Program-made: the position numbers and the translations under genes
Notes under the pieces: model-generated
What the model saw: the letters and a program-made list of their open reading frames with translations, nothing else
Told to the model about the DNA's origin: nothing
Database searches by the model: none
Assembly: GCA_017550745.1 (NCBI GenBank)
Contig: JAFZOG010000106.1
Span: 38,256 to 102,255 of the forward strand
Length of the DNA stretch: 64,000 nt
Direction: 5' to 3'
Origin: Clostridia bacterium
GTDB lineage: Bacteria; Bacillota; Clostridia; Christensenellales; Aristaeellaceae
Part shown: positions 1-9,571 of the stretch, one piece after another
Numbering within the stretch: position 1 is the stretch's first letter
How the letters are laid out: each line of letters starts with the position of its first letter

Positions 1-1312
1 TGATGTAGTCCGCAGACTGCCGCTTGCTGCCCACCCACATGCCGTAGGCCACGAACATTTCCATCTCGTTGTTGCCGCACCACAGGGCCAGGGAAGGATG
101 ATGGCGCAGGCGGCGGATGTTGTCCACGAACTCCGCCCGCACGTTTTCCTCAAACGCGTCGGTCAGGTTGTACACCGCGCAGGCAAACATGAAGTCCTGC
201 CACACCAGCAGGCCCAGCTCGTCGCAGATATCATAGAAGAAATCGTCCGGATAATAGCCGCCGCCCCAGACGCGGATCATGTTCATGTTGGCGGCCCGGG
301 CGTCAAGAAGCAGCTTCCGGGTGCGCTCGGGGGTGACCCGGGGCAGCAGGTTGTCCTCGGGGATGTAGTCCGCGCCCATGGCGAATATGTCTACCCCGTT
401 GACGCGGTGGCAGAAGGACTCTCCCCATTCGTCCTTTTCCCGGTGCATGGTCAGGGTGCGCAGGCCGATGCGGCGCTTCCAGTCGTCCAAAGGCGCGCCG
501 CCGGAGGTCAGCGCCACCTCCACGGTGTACAGCGGCTGGCCGCCGTAACCGGCGGGCCACCACAGCCGGGGCTGATCGATCACGATCTGGCAGTCCAGGC
601 CCTCTCCCGTATAGATTTGGCCCTCCGGGCCGGTCACGGTGACGGATGCCTCTACCGGCTGATCTTTCAGCCGGTTCACGTGCGTCACCACGCGGCAGGT
701 CACTTTTCCTTCTTCATGGGTCTGGGTCACAGAAACGTCCCGGATGCGGGCGATGCTGGCGCTCAGCAGGCCGATATCCCGCCAGATGCCCGCGTCGGGC
801 AGGCGGGGCCCCCAGTCCCAGCCGAACATGCAGTGCGCCTTGCGCAGCGCCGGGAATCCCACCATGGCGTCCTCGGAGCCGTCCGCCGGGTTTTCCGCGT
901 AGGCTTTTTTGATAAACCTCGTCGGGGAGCGGAGCAGCACCTCGATGGTGTTTTTTCCGGGACACAGCGCGCGCTTTGCGTCAAATTCCCAGATGCGGTG
1001 CATGTTGTCCGCTTTTCCGATCTGTTTTCCGTTCACGCTGATTTCCGCCAGCGTGTCCAGTCCCTCCGCCCGCAGAAGCACCGCGTCCGCCCGCAAGAAT
1101 TCCTCCGGCACGTCGATTTCGCGGGTATAGCTGAAATCGTTGTCCATCAGCTTCAGGGCTTCCATTTCATTGTCCCGGTAGAACGGGTCCGGGATTTCCC
1201 CGGCGGTCAGCAAATCGTGGTATACCGACCCCGGAACCGTGGCCGCGACAGGCCCCTTGCCCCCGTCCAGCATCCGCAGCTGCCAGGGGCCGTTTAAGGA
1301 TATTGTTTTCAC
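1..1312 (-). CDS. Beta-mannosidase (GH2), N-terminal part; continues past the window edge
   Basis: Glycoside hydrolase family 2 enzyme expected to release beta-mannose from the non-reducing end of manno-oligosaccharides. About 437 residues are present. The N-terminal jelly-roll domain carries the typical KAHCMFGWDWGPRLPDAGIW stretch, and WCGNNE near residue 412 holds the general acid/base Glu. The nucleophile lies beyond position 1. No signal peptide is visible, so it is probably cytoplasmic. There is no upstream ATG that fits; a GTG at 1312 follows a GGAGG ribosome site by about seven bases, so I chose it. It is the last gene of a run with two GH3 genes and an Opp-type importer, which suggests hydrolysis of imported beta-linked oligosaccharides. 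Family assignment is firm; the exact substrate is inferred. Confidence 0.9.
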   Translation of the reverse strand, partial: MKTISLNGPWQLRMLDGGKGPVAATVPGSVYHDLLTAGEIPDPFYRDNEMEALKLMDNDFSYTREIDVPEEFLRADAVLLRAEGLDTLAEISVNGKQIGKADNMHRIWEFDAKRALCPGKNTIEVLLRSPTRFIKKAYAENPADGSEDAMVGFPALRKAHCMFGWDWGPRLPDAGIWRDIGLLSASIARIRDVSVTQTHEEGKVTCRVVTHVNRLKDQPVEASVTVTGPEGQIYTGEGLDCQIVIDQPRLWWPAGYGGQPLYTVEVALTSGGAPLDDWKRRIGLRTLTMHREKDEWGESFCHRVNGVDIFAMGADYIPEDNLLPRVTPERTRKLLLDARAANMNMIRVWGGGYYPDDFFYDICDELGLLVWQDFMFACAVYNLTDAFEENVRAEFVDNIRRLRHHPSLALWCGNNEMEMFVAYGMWVGSKRQSADYI

Positions 1313-1333
1313 TGATAAGCCTCCGTTTATGGT

Positions 1334-1409
1334 GGTAGGAGGTATGAGGCAGGAAGTAGGAGGTTTATTTTGTGCTCGTCATAAAACCTCCTACCTTCTA
1401 TCTCCTACC
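1334..1409. repeat. Imperfect inverted repeat between GH3 and GH2 genes
   Basis: Left arm 1334-1368 and right arm 1381-1409 are near reverse complements made of TAGGAGGT-type words (GTAGGAGGTTTAT against ATAAAACCTCCTAC). The loop is short. It could act as a processing or attenuation hairpin between the two glycosidase genes. It is one of three gene-end palindromes with unrelated sequences in the first 13 kb. Confidence 0.7.
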
Positions 1410-1414
1410 TTTGA

Positions 1415-3892
1415 TTATTCGTACCAGTTCGACAGCAGCACCACCCTGACCAGGTGGGAGATGCATTCCCGCAGGCGTTCGATGGAGAGGGAACCGTCTG
1501 CCAGGGCGTCGCGGATGCTGTCAAAGTCGTTGGGCAAACCGGGCATCACCAGGTCGTTGCCGGCCAGCACGCAGCCCGCGGCGGTGGAGAGCGGGTCGCC
1601 CTGGTTGGTGGTGGTCCAGTCGGTCATGATCACGCCGTCAAAGCCGCTTTCGCAGCGGGCGTATTTGGTGCAGGTATCGTAGCAGTTGGCGGCATGGACG
1701 CCGTTGATCAGGTTATAACTGGTCATGATCGACAGGGGATGGGACAGCTGAATGGCGATCTGGAAGCCGCGCAGGTAGATTTCGCGCAGGGCTTTTTCAC
1801 TGACGACGCTGTTGGAGCCCATGCGGTTGTCCTCCTGGTTGTTGCAGGCGAAATGCTTGATGGTGGTGCCGCAGCCCGGATGCTTCTGCACGCCCAGGGT
1901 GATGGCCGCCGCCATGCAGCCGCTGACAAGGGGATCTTCGGCGAAGTACTCAAAGTTCCGCCCGCACAGCGGGTCGCGGTGGATGTTCATGCCGGGGGCC
2001 AGCCAGAGGGTCACGTTGTAATCCTCCATCTCCCTGCCCATGGCGTCGCCTACCTTTTCCACCAGCGGCAGGTTCCAGGTCTGGGCCAGGAGCGTGCCTA
2101 CGGGCCAGGCGGAGCAGTACTGGTAGCGGATCTCGCCCTCCAGCTCCTTTCCTTCCGCGAAGAAGCGGTTGGCCACGCTGGACAGGAAGGGCTGCTTCAC
2201 AGGCTTGCCGTCAACGACGGAATACTCCTTGGTCAGCCGCAGGCCCGCGGGGCCGTCCGCCAGCACGATGGGCGCGACGCCCTTTGCCTGGGCGACGCCG
2301 CTGGTCTCGCCGGCAGCGCCGGGCACGGAAATACCGGCGCTCCCCAGCTCGCTGCCCTGCCCGCGGGAGGGGTCGCCGATGGCCAGAGCGATCAGCTCTT
2401 CCTGGGACAGCGCGGCGGTCAGCGCCGCCGCTTCGGGGTCGGGCTTGGGCTCGGTGTAGTCCGCGTCCGGCAGCGGCGCGGCGGTATAAGCCGCGCAGGG
2501 CAAAGAAGCGGCGGCCTGGACCAAAGCGTCATAGCGGGCTTTCGCCTTGGCCGCGTCCTGCCTGCGTTCCTTCAGTTCTTCCTTCAGCGGGCAGATATGA
2601 TCGACTTTTTTCAGGAACACGCCTTCTTTCAGGTTCAGCGCTGCGCAGAGCGCGGAGCCGTTCAGGGAACCGCCCAGCCACAGGCCGTATACACCCGGCT
2701 CCAGCACATAGGCGGAGGCCGCTTCGTCAAAGGAGGACAGGTCCATGGCCTGGAAGGAGAGCGTCAGACACTCGGAAGCGCCGGGGGCCAGCAGGCCGGT
2801 TTTGCCGTAGGCCGCCAGGCGGCGGGCTTCCTTTTCCAGCCTGCCGAAGGGAAGCTGGACATACAGCTGCGCCACGGCCTTGCCGGGGACTTTGCCGGTA
2901 TTGGTCACCGCCACTTCCGCGCAGACCTTCCCCTCCGGATCGGCTGCCACGTTTTTCAGGGCATAGGCAAACTCGGTGTAGGACAGGCCGTCGCCGAAGC
3001 CGTACCGGGCGGGCACGCCAAAGCTGTCGAAGTAGCGGTAGCCCACGTAAATGCCTTCTTCGTAGCGCTCGGTCTTCGTGTCGCCGTTGTTGTGGGAGAA
3101 GGTGGCGGCGGTGGGATAATCGTCATACAGGAACGCCCAGGTGTCGGTGAGGTGGCCGCTGGGGTTGACCGTGCCGTTCAGCACGTCCGCCACGGCGCGC
3201 CCGCCCTCCATGCCGGGCTGGGACACGAACAGCAGCGCTTTGATGCTGGGGAACTCATCCATGAAGGACAGATCCACCGCGCCGCCCGCGTTGACGATCA
3301 CGATCACATTTTCGTACAGGCCGCAAATGCCCTTCAGCAGCGTATGCTCTTCGGGGCGCAGGATATAGTCCCCCTCTCCCCTGTCCCGGTCCGCGCCTTC
3401 GCCCGCCACCCGGCTTAAGATAAAGACGGCGGCATCGGCGTCGGTTTTCGCGGCGGGGCTGCCCACGGGCACCACGAAGGGGGTGCTGCAGTAGACGGCA
3501 AAGAACTTGCGCGGGTCGCCGGTTTTCTTGTATTTTTCTAATATTTCGTCGCGCCAGGCGTACTTGGCCCGCATATATTGGTCCTCAAAATCCTTGATCC
3601 AGTCCTCGGTGGTCAGCCGGAAGCCCGCGTCGCGCATCCCCTCGGCGATGGTGACGCTGTAACGCTCGTTCACGTCGCCGGAACCGGTGCCGCCCTTGAT
3701 GGTGCGGGACGCGCCCGCGCCGTACAGCGCTATTTTGCTGCCCTGTTTGAGCGGCAAAAGCCCTTCGTTTTTCAGCAGCACGATGCCTTCGCCTGCTGCC
3801 TGACGCGCCAGCTCCCGATGGGGCGCTTCCCAGGGCCATAATTCCTGCGTTGTTTTCCCGCTCAGCGCGCGGGGCTTTATTTTCCTGGTCAT
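1415..3892 (-). CDS. GH3 beta-glycosidase with permuted domain order
   Basis: Family 3 glycoside hydrolase of 825 residues with domains in the reverse of the usual order. The alpha/beta sandwich comes first (about 20-330; the acid/base is probably the Glu of GEGADRDRGEG), then a fibronectin-III-like domain (about 335-430), then the TIM barrel (about 490-825). In the barrel, GRNFEYFAEDP and KHFACNNQE bind substrate, and VIMTDW near residue 758 supplies the nucleophile Asp. Permuted GH3 enzymes are known, for example from Ruminococcus albus. There is no signal peptide, so it is likely cytoplasmic, acting on imported beta-glucosides or beta-xylosides. An AAGGAGA site precedes the ATG. An intrinsic terminator separates it from the second GH3 gene upstream. 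Confidence 0.93.
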   Translation of the reverse strand: MTRKIKPRALSGKTTQELWPWEAPHRELARQAAGEGIVLLKNEGLLPLKQGSKIALYGAGASRTIKGGTGSGDVNERYSVTIAEGMRDAGFRLTTEDWIKDFEDQYMRAKYAWRDEILEKYKKTGDPRKFFAVYCSTPFVVPVGSPAAKTDADAAVFILSRVAGEGADRDRGEGDYILRPEEHTLLKGICGLYENVIVIVNAGGAVDLSFMDEFPSIKALLFVSQPGMEGGRAVADVLNGTVNPSGHLTDTWAFLYDDYPTAATFSHNNGDTKTERYEEGIYVGYRYFDSFGVPARYGFGDGLSYTEFAYALKNVAADPEGKVCAEVAVTNTGKVPGKAVAQLYVQLPFGRLEKEARRLAAYGKTGLLAPGASECLTLSFQAMDLSSFDEAASAYVLEPGVYGLWLGGSLNGSALCAALNLKEGVFLKKVDHICPLKEELKERRQDAAKAKARYDALVQAAASLPCAAYTAAPLPDADYTEPKPDPEAAALTAALSQEELIALAIGDPSRGQGSELGSAGISVPGAAGETSGVAQAKGVAPIVLADGPAGLRLTKEYSVVDGKPVKQPFLSSVANRFFAEGKELEGEIRYQYCSAWPVGTLLAQTWNLPLVEKVGDAMGREMEDYNVTLWLAPGMNIHRDPLCGRNFEYFAEDPLVSGCMAAAITLGVQKHPGCGTTIKHFACNNQEDNRMGSNSVVSEKALREIYLRGFQIAIQLSHPLSIMTSYNLINGVHAANCYDTCTKYARCESGFDGVIMTDWTTTNQGDPLSTAAGCVLAGNDLVMPGLPNDFDSIRDALADGSLSIERLRECISHLVRVVLLSNWYE

Positions 3893-3925
3893 GGTGGTTT
3901 TCTCCTTTTCAATCGGTCAATGCAG

Positions 3926-3957
3926 AAAAAGGGGGCAGAGGGCAAACCCTCTGCCCC
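3926..3957 (-). terminator. Intrinsic terminator after the canonical GH3 gene
   Basis: An 11-bp GC-rich stem (GGGGCAGAGGG / CCCTCTGCCCC, loop CAAA) is followed on the minus strand by CTTTTTCTG. It lies between two GH3 genes on the same strand, so it may attenuate rather than end transcription. Confidence 0.8.
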
Positions 3958-3978
3958 AGGATGTGGGGGTGAAACGCA

Positions 3979-6246
3979 TCAATTGCCGTTCAGCGCTTTG
4001 AGCAGCGCTTCGATTTCCTCGGGGCCGGCATTGGCGCCGAAGCTGAGCATGCCGCGCAGGGGCATATAGTTCAGCATGGCCAGGCCCATGTCCTCGCTGA
4101 TCGCTTCCTTCGCCGCGTCGCTTTCCTCGGCCGGAGGCGCGAAGACCGCCATCAGCTTGGAGATGAAGGGATCGATCACGGCTTTGGCCCGCGGATCATT
4201 CATCACGTCCAGGAAGATGCTGTCCAGGTCATAGTGCCGGGGCAGCTCCACGGTGGATTCCACCTTTACGGTATCGCACAGCGGCAGGTCCCGGGAGGAA
4301 GCGCCCACTTCAACGGTGAAGTCGCCGGTTTCCACGTGCCAGTCATGAATGGCTTCATTCCAGTACGCGAACGCGCGCTTGTCCAGGGTGAAGGATACAT
4401 CCTTGCTTTCGCCGGGCTCCAGCGCCACTTTTTCAAAGCCCTTGAGCTCGCGCACGGGGCGGATGGGGGTGCTTTCCCTGTCGCCCACGTACAGCTGGGC
4501 CACGGCCTTGCCAAAGCGCTTGCCGGTGTTGGTCACGGTGACGGTGACGGTCAGGGCATCGGTATCCTTGATTTCCTTTGCGCTCAGGCGCAGGTTAGTA
4601 TAGGCGAATGTGGTGTAGCTCAGGCCATGGCCGAAGGGGAACAGCACGTCCATATCCTTCTTGTCATAGTAGCGGTAGCCCACGAACACGCCCTCGCGGT
4701 ATTCGGTGCGGTTGCCCTCGCCGCCGTAGTACAGGTAGGAGGGGTTGTCCTGGAGCTTCAGGGGGAAGGTTTCCGCCAGATGGCCGGAGGGGTTCACGTC
4801 GCCGAACAGCACTTTGACCGTGGCGCTGCCCACGTTCTGGCCGCCCAGGTAGGCTTCCAGCACGGCCTTGACCTTGCCGATCCAGGGCATTTCCACGGGA
4901 GAGCCGTTGTGCAGCACCACCACGGTGTTGGGGTTCGCCGCGGCTACGGCTTCGATCAGCTTGTTCTGGCAGGCGGGCATTTGCATGTGGGTGCGGTCGT
5001 AGCCCTCGGACTCATAGCTGTCCGGCAGGCCCGCGAATACCACGGCCACCTTCGCCGCTTTCGCCGCCTTCACGGCTTCGGCGATCATTTCGTCAGTGGC
5101 TTCGTCCTTCGCCACGCTGTAGCCCGGAGCGTAAGCCACGTTCAGGCCCTTGGCCGCTTCCACGGCGCTGGTGGTCTTGAAGGAATTGATGTGGCTGCTG
5201 CCGCCGCCCTGGAACCGGGGCTTCGCGGCAAATTCGCCGATGAAGGCGATGGCGTCCGCCTTATTCAGCGGCAGCACATCTCCTTCATTTTTCAGCAGCA
5301 CCATACAGTCCGCCGCGACCTGGCCGGAAAACGCGTGCTGGGCTTCCTTGTCCCAGGGGGTTTCGGGTTTGGCGTTTTCCTGATAGCGGAAGACGATGTT
5401 CAGGATGCGCTCGCAGCACAGATCCACCAGCTTTTCATCCAGCTCGCCCTTCCTGACCGCTTCCACGATCTTGGCGTCGTTGACGCCGCCGGAGGCGGGC
5501 ATTTCCAGGTCGAGGCCCGCGGCCACGCCCTTGACGCGGTTGGAAACCGCGCCCCAGTCGGACATCACATAGCCCTCGAAGCCCCATTCCTTGCGCAGCA
5601 CGTCGGTGAGCAGCCAGGGGTTTTCGGAGGCGTACACGCCGTTGACCTTGTTGTAGGAGCACATGACCGTCCAGGGCTGGGCCTCCTTCACGGAGGTTTC
5701 AAAGGCGGGGAGGTAGATTTCCCTGAGGGTGCGCCCATCCGCGTCGGAGGAGGAGCTCATGCGGCGGTGCTCCTGGTTATTGGCGGCGAAGTGCTTGATG
5801 CTGGTGCCCACGTTTTTGCTCTGCACGCCCTGAATGTAGGCGGCGGACATTTTGCCGGCCAGGAAAGGATCCTCGGAAAAATATTCGAAGTTGCGCCCGC
5901 ACAGGGGGGAGCGCTTGATGTTCACGGCAGGGCCCAGCACCACGCTGAGCTTTTCGTGCTGGCAGCTTTCGCCGATGGCCTCGCCCATTTTGCCGATCAG
6001 CTCCTTGTCAAAGGAAGCGGCGGTGGCGCAGGCGGCGGGATAGCACACGGCCTTGATGCTGTCGTTGATGCCGAGGTGGTCGCCCTCCTCATCCTGCTTG
6101 CGCAGGCCGTGGGGCCCGTCGGACACCATCGTGGCGGGGATGCCGAGGCGTTCCACGGGCTTGGTGTGCCAGAAATCCAGGCCGGAGCACAAGCCCGCTT
6201 TTTCTTCCAGGGTCATCTGGGCGACCAGGGCTTTTATATCTTTCAA
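3979..6246 (-). CDS. GH3 beta-glucosidase-like enzyme, canonical domain order
   Basis: Family 3 glycoside hydrolase of about 755 residues. The TIM barrel comes first, with SDGPHGLR, GRNFEYFSEDP, KHFAANNQE and GYVMSDWG, where Asp near residue 230 is the nucleophile. The alpha/beta sandwich follows, with SEGYDR holding the likely acid/base Glu, then a fibronectin-III-like domain and a C-terminal helical tail of about 100 residues. There is no signal peptide. No ATG fits the start. TTG at 6246 lies nine bases after an AAAGG ribosome site; a TTG at 6255 overlaps that site and is less likely. It follows the Opp-type importer genes and has its own promoter in the gap. The likely job is cleaving imported beta-glucosides. 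Confidence 0.93.
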   Translation of the reverse strand: MKDIKALVAQMTLEEKAGLCSGLDFWHTKPVERLGIPATMVSDGPHGLRKQDEEGDHLGINDSIKAVCYPAACATAASFDKELIGKMGEAIGESCQHEKLSVVLGPAVNIKRSPLCGRNFEYFSEDPFLAGKMSAAYIQGVQSKNVGTSIKHFAANNQEHRRMSSSSDADGRTLREIYLPAFETSVKEAQPWTVMCSYNKVNGVYASENPWLLTDVLRKEWGFEGYVMSDWGAVSNRVKGVAAGLDLEMPASGGVNDAKIVEAVRKGELDEKLVDLCCERILNIVFRYQENAKPETPWDKEAQHAFSGQVAADCMVLLKNEGDVLPLNKADAIAFIGEFAAKPRFQGGGSSHINSFKTTSAVEAAKGLNVAYAPGYSVAKDEATDEMIAEAVKAAKAAKVAVVFAGLPDSYESEGYDRTHMQMPACQNKLIEAVAAANPNTVVVLHNGSPVEMPWIGKVKAVLEAYLGGQNVGSATVKVLFGDVNPSGHLAETFPLKLQDNPSYLYYGGEGNRTEYREGVFVGYRYYDKKDMDVLFPFGHGLSYTTFAYTNLRLSAKEIKDTDALTVTVTVTNTGKRFGKAVAQLYVGDRESTPIRPVRELKGFEKVALEPGESKDVSFTLDKRAFAYWNEAIHDWHVETGDFTVEVGASSRDLPLCDTVKVESTVELPRHYDLDSIFLDVMNDPRAKAVIDPFISKLMAVFAPPAEESDAAKEAISEDMGLAMLNYMPLRGMLSFGANAGPEEIEALLKALNGN

Positions 6247-6295
6247 TAAAATCAACCTTTCTTCGTTTCAGTCGCCGATAAAAAGTGCATGAGAG

Positions 6296-6380
6296 AGAAC
6301 AGTGTTCAGAGTACAGATTATAATGTGCTCATCAATCGGAATCAAAATCGTTCAACAAAATAATCTGAACTCTGTTCACT
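6296..6380. repeat. Imperfect inverted repeat between importer and GH3 genes
   Basis: Arms 6296-6322 (GTGTTCAGAG...AGATTAT) and 6359-6380 (ATAATCTGAACTCTGTTCAC) are largely reverse complements. The GH3 promoter lies inside this structure, so the palindrome may both end importer transcripts and influence initiation. Confidence 0.6.
6317..6345 (-). promoter_or_regulatory. Sigma-A-type promoter for the GH3/GH2 genes
   Basis: TTGATT (6340-6345), a 17-base spacer and TATAAT (6317-6322) on the minus strand, about 65 bases upstream of the GH3 start. Confidence 0.75.
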
Positions 6381-6386
6381 CATTCC

Positions 6387-7283
6387 TCATCCCACCGTGC
6401 TCAAATCCCACGGCTCATGGATCTTGGGCACGTCGCTGATGAGGCGCTTCGTATAAGGCGCCTGGGGATTGAGGATCACATCCTCGGCCTTGCCGGCTTC
6501 CACGAACTTGCCGTGCTCCATGATGTAGATGGAGTCGGAAATGTAGTAGGCCAGGCCGATATCGTGGGTGATGAAGATCACCGTCATGCCCGTTTCGTTG
6601 CGCAGGTTCAGCAGCATATCCAGGATGGTGGCGCGGGAGCAGGCGTCGATCATGGAGGTGGGCTCGTCCGCCAGAAGGATGTCGGGCTTCAAGAGGAAGA
6701 TGCGGGCAATCATCAGGCGCTGCATCTGGCCGCCGGACAGCTCGAAGGGATACTTGTTGGTGAGCTCCTCAAACTTCAGGTTCACAAACGAGCAGGCTTC
6801 CTTCATCATGGCGAACTTTTCTTCCTTGGATTTGTTCTTGCCGCCGCGCATGTTGATGCAGTCCAGCAGCACGGAGTCGATCTTGTGGAAGATGTTGTAG
6901 CTGGAGAAGGGATCCTGGAAAATGGCCTGAATGCCCTGCCAGTATTCCTTTTTCTTCTGGTTGGTGGAAATGTCGCGGGGCTTGTCCTTGAAGAAGATCT
7001 GCCCCTCGGTGGGATCCAGCAGGCCCAGCAGCATTTTGCTCAGGGTGGTTTTGCCGGAGCCGCTTTCGCCCACGATGGAGATCAGCTCGCCCCGGTGGAA
7101 GTCAAAGTCCACATGGTCTACGGCCACGGTGGTGGTCTTGCCGGTGTGGAACACGCGGGTGACGCCCCGCCCGCTCAGGCACATGGGTTCCTTGGAGAAG
7201 TCCTTGTTCCGGTCCGCGCCGAAGGTGACGCTTTCCCGGGTGTCCTGAATTTCGGTGTTCTTGATGGCTTCATCAGTCTTCAC
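6387..7283 (-). CDS. Opp/Dpp-family ABC importer, ATP-binding subunit (OppF-like)
   Basis: ATPase of 298 residues powering import with the partner ATPase encoded just upstream. Walker [10 protein letters not shown] is at about 72-80, followed by a Q-loop region, signature LSGGQMQR and Walker [14 protein letters not shown]. The start overlaps the end of the OppD-like gene by 11 bases, which suggests translational coupling. The first 35 residues are an unusual polar extension before the ATPase fold. It is the last gene of the five-gene importer operon. The family also moves oligosaccharides in other bacteria, such as the Thermotoga family-5 binding protein systems. The neighbouring glycosidases favour a sugar substrate over peptides, but this is inference. 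Confidence 0.92.
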   Translation of the reverse strand: MKTDEAIKNTEIQDTRESVTFGADRNKDFSKEPMCLSGRGVTRVFHTGKTTTVAVDHVDFDFHRGELISIVGESGSGKTTLSKMLLGLLDPTEGQIFFKDKPRDISTNQKKKEYWQGIQAIFQDPFSSYNIFHKIDSVLLDCINMRGGKNKSKEEKFAMMKEACSFVNLKFEELTNKYPFELSGGQMQRLMIARIFLLKPDILLADEPTSMIDACSRATILDMLLNLRNETGMTVIFITHDIGLAYYISDSIYIMEHGKFVEAGKAEDVILNPQAPYTKRLISDVPKIHEPWDLSTVG

Positions 7284-8283
7284 CTTCGTACACCTCCCTC
7301 AGATGTTCTACGGAGTGGCCGCAGCGGTAGAACCGTCCGCCGCCGATGTCCAGCAGCGGCATCTGGTTGAACTTGCAGGCTTCGGTGGCGTAGCGGCAGC
7401 GCTCCGCGAAGCGGCAGCCCACGGGGGGATGCTTCAGGTTCGGCGGGGTGCCGGGAATGGCGGTGAGCTTCACATCGCGGGTGCCTTCCTCGGGCACGAG
7501 GATGGAGCGCATCAGGCCGCGGGAATAGGGATGGATGGGGTCGAACACCATTTCCTTGGCGGTGCCGCGCTCCACGATCTGGCCCGCGTACATGACCATG
7601 ATGTCGTCGGTCACGTTATAGAGCAGGGGCAGCTCGTGGGTGATGAAGATCATGGATTTCACCATGCCGTTGGTCAGCATGTCCTTCATCATCTTGATAA
7701 CCATCTTCTGGCTGGTCACGTCCAGGGCGGAGGAAGGCTCGTCGGCGATGAGCACCTTGGGGTTCAGGATGGTGGACACGGCGATGACCACGCGCTGGCG
7801 CATGCCGCCGGAGAGCTCCACGCTGTGCTTATCCAGCGCGTCCACAGGCAGGCCCAGACGGGAGAAGCGCTGCTCCGCCATTTCGCGGATCTGCTTGTTG
7901 TCCATGGGCAGCTCGTGGGCGTGGATCACGTCCTCGATGAACTTGCCCACCTTGCGGGTGGGGTTCAGGGCGTTCATGGCCGCCTGGGGGATGTACGCCA
8001 CGTCGGAGCCCAGCACGGTTTTGCGGATCACGTCCGGATCCATGCCGGTGATGTTTTTGCCGTCGATGATGATATCGCCGCTGGTATAGTGGAGCGGCGG
8101 GAAGTAATAGCCCATCAGGCTCAGGGCCAGGGTGGACTTGCCGCAGCCGGATTCGCCCGCGATGCCCAGGCTCTTGCCCTCCTCGATGGTGAGGGAGACG
8201 TGATCAACGGAATAAACATCCTCGCCGGTACGGGTAATATACTTGGTCGTCAATTGCCTGACATCCAGCATCAGTTTTGCCAT
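7273..8283 (-). CDS. Opp/Dpp-family ABC importer, ATP-binding subunit (OppD-like)
   Basis: ATPase of 336 residues, partner of the OppF-like protein. Walker [10 protein letters not shown] is at about 43-51, with signature LSGGMRQRV and Walker [14 protein letters not shown]. The C-terminal extension with [12 protein letters not shown] and further cysteines is the usual oligopeptide/dipeptide transporter tail, which can bind an iron-sulfur cluster in this family. It sits 14 bases downstream of the permease gene. Together with the two permeases it forms the membrane complex served by the family-5 binding protein at the operon start. Confidence 0.93.
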   Translation of the reverse strand: MAKLMLDVRQLTTKYITRTGEDVYSVDHVSLTIEEGKSLGIAGESGCGKSTLALSLMGYYFPPLHYTSGDIIIDGKNITGMDPDVIRKTVLGSDVAYIPQAAMNALNPTRKVGKFIEDVIHAHELPMDNKQIREMAEQRFSRLGLPVDALDKHSVELSGGMRQRVVIAVSTILNPKVLIADEPSSALDVTSQKMVIKMMKDMLTNGMVKSMIFITHELPLLYNVTDDIMVMYAGQIVERGTAKEMVFDPIHPYSRGLMRSILVPEEGTRDVKLTAIPGTPPNLKHPPVGCRFAERCRYATEACKFNQMPLLDIGGGRFYRCGHSVEHLREVYEGED

Positions 8284-8297
8284 TTTCTCACACCTCC

Positions 8298-9557
8298 TTA
8301 ATCACGCAGGGTCGGGTTGAACACCTGGTCCAGGCCGGTATTCATCAGGTTCAGAGAGAAGGAAATCAGGGCGATCATCAGGATGACCGGGAAGTAAGCC
8401 CACCAGGCGTTGGAAGAGGTGTACGCGCCGAAGAGCTTGGCCCAGTTCATCATCAGGCCCAGGGTGGGCAGCTCGTTGGGGTTCGGGCCCAGGCCCAGCA
8501 TGGACAGCTGCGCTTCGGCCAGGATGCCGCTGGATACCTGGAGGATGAAGGCCATGACCACGTAGCTCATGATGTAGGGCAGGATGTCGGTGACCACGAT
8601 GCGGAACAGGCTGTGGCCGGAGAGCTTGGACAGGTTCACGTGGTCGCGGTTGCGCAGGGAGATGACCTGGGAGCGAACGGAACGGGCCGTCCACACCCAG
8701 CTGGTGATGCCGATGATCACGGCGCAGGTGATGATGCCGCGGGATTCCGCGCCCAGGGCAGAATAGATCAGGATCAGCAGCACGAAGCCGGGAATGACGG
8801 TGAAGATGTTGGCGATGAACATGAGGATATCATCCACGATGCCGCCAACATAGCCGGCCAGCAGGCCCACGGTCAGGCCGATCAGGGTGGCGATGGAGCC
8901 GGCGATCAGGCCGATGATCAGGGAAATGCCGGTGGCCTTGACCAGCTCGGTCAGGGTGTCGCGGCCGAAGTTATCGGTGCCCAGCGGCAGGGTAATGGCG
9001 TTGGCCACCTCGTCCACCTTCACGAAATCCGTGCCGGAAACCGTGGAGGAAGCTGCGCCTTCGCCCTCGCCTTTGGTGACGGTCATGATGGCGTCGCTCT
9101 CTCCGCTCAGGCTCTTATCCAGGCGCTTCAGGGCATTGCGGGCGGCCTGGGTGGAGAAGCCGGGATACTTCTTTTCCTTGGCGTCGGCGTCGCTGTAGTT
9201 CTCTTTCCACAATTCGATCAGCTTTTCCAGATCCTCGTTGGAGGTGGTCACGCCGCCCAGGTCAACGCCCGCGGCGGTCAGGTAATCGATCATGGTCTGC
9301 CGGTTCTCGATCGGCAGGGTGGATTCCAGGCGCTTTTCAGCCGCTTCCGGCAGGTCGATGCGGTACGGGGAAGTGTTGTTGGCGTCGTACACGGACACGT
9401 AGGTGCCGGGCTCCAGGAAGCCTTTGCCCAGGCCCTGCAGCGGGTCACGGGTGACAAAGTAGGGATAGATCAGCACCGTGAGAAGGATCACCATGAAAAT
9501 AATGAAGCCCACCAGGAAACGGGGAGAAGTGAATACATTTTTCAGCGTATGTTTCAT
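8298..9557 (-). CDS. Opp/Dpp-family ABC importer permease (OppC-like) with extended outer loop
   Basis: Inner-membrane permease of 419 residues, longer than the usual roughly 300. The N-terminal membrane segment (about 14-33) is followed by about 150 polar residues (40-190) on the outside before [11 protein letters not shown], the usual start of the conserved core with five membrane helices. The binding-protein-dependent transport motif lies in the second half. The large insertion is not repetitive and has no recognised domain; it may dock the binding protein. It lies between the OppB-like and OppD-like genes, spaced by 14 bases on each side. Confidence 0.92.
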   Translation of the reverse strand: MKHTLKNVFTSPRFLVGFIIFMVILLTVLIYPYFVTRDPLQGLGKGFLEPGTYVSVYDANNTSPYRIDLPEAAEKRLESTLPIENRQTMIDYLTAAGVDLGGVTTSNEDLEKLIELWKENYSDADAKEKKYPGFSTQAARNALKRLDKSLSGESDAIMTVTKGEGEGAASSTVSGTDFVKVDEVANAITLPLGTDNFGRDTLTELVKATGISLIIGLIAGSIATLIGLTVGLLAGYVGGIVDDILMFIANIFTVIPGFVLLILIYSALGAESRGIITCAVIIGITSWVWTARSVRSQVISLRNRDHVNLSKLSGHSLFRIVVTDILPYIMSYVVMAFILQVSSGILAEAQLSMLGLGPNPNELPTLGLMMNWAKLFGAYTSSNAWWAYFPVILMIALISFSLNLMNTGLDQVFNPTLRD

Positions 9558-9571
9558 GTTCCATTCCCCCT

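Noticed and set aside
4234-6249. 671-codon open frame on the plus strand
   Set aside because: It is exactly antisense to the GH3 gene; its residues follow the third-position GC bias of the real gene, it has no ribosome site and no family motif. The same applies to long antisense frames at 1454-3418, 30009-31553, 41432-43579 and 45900-47666.
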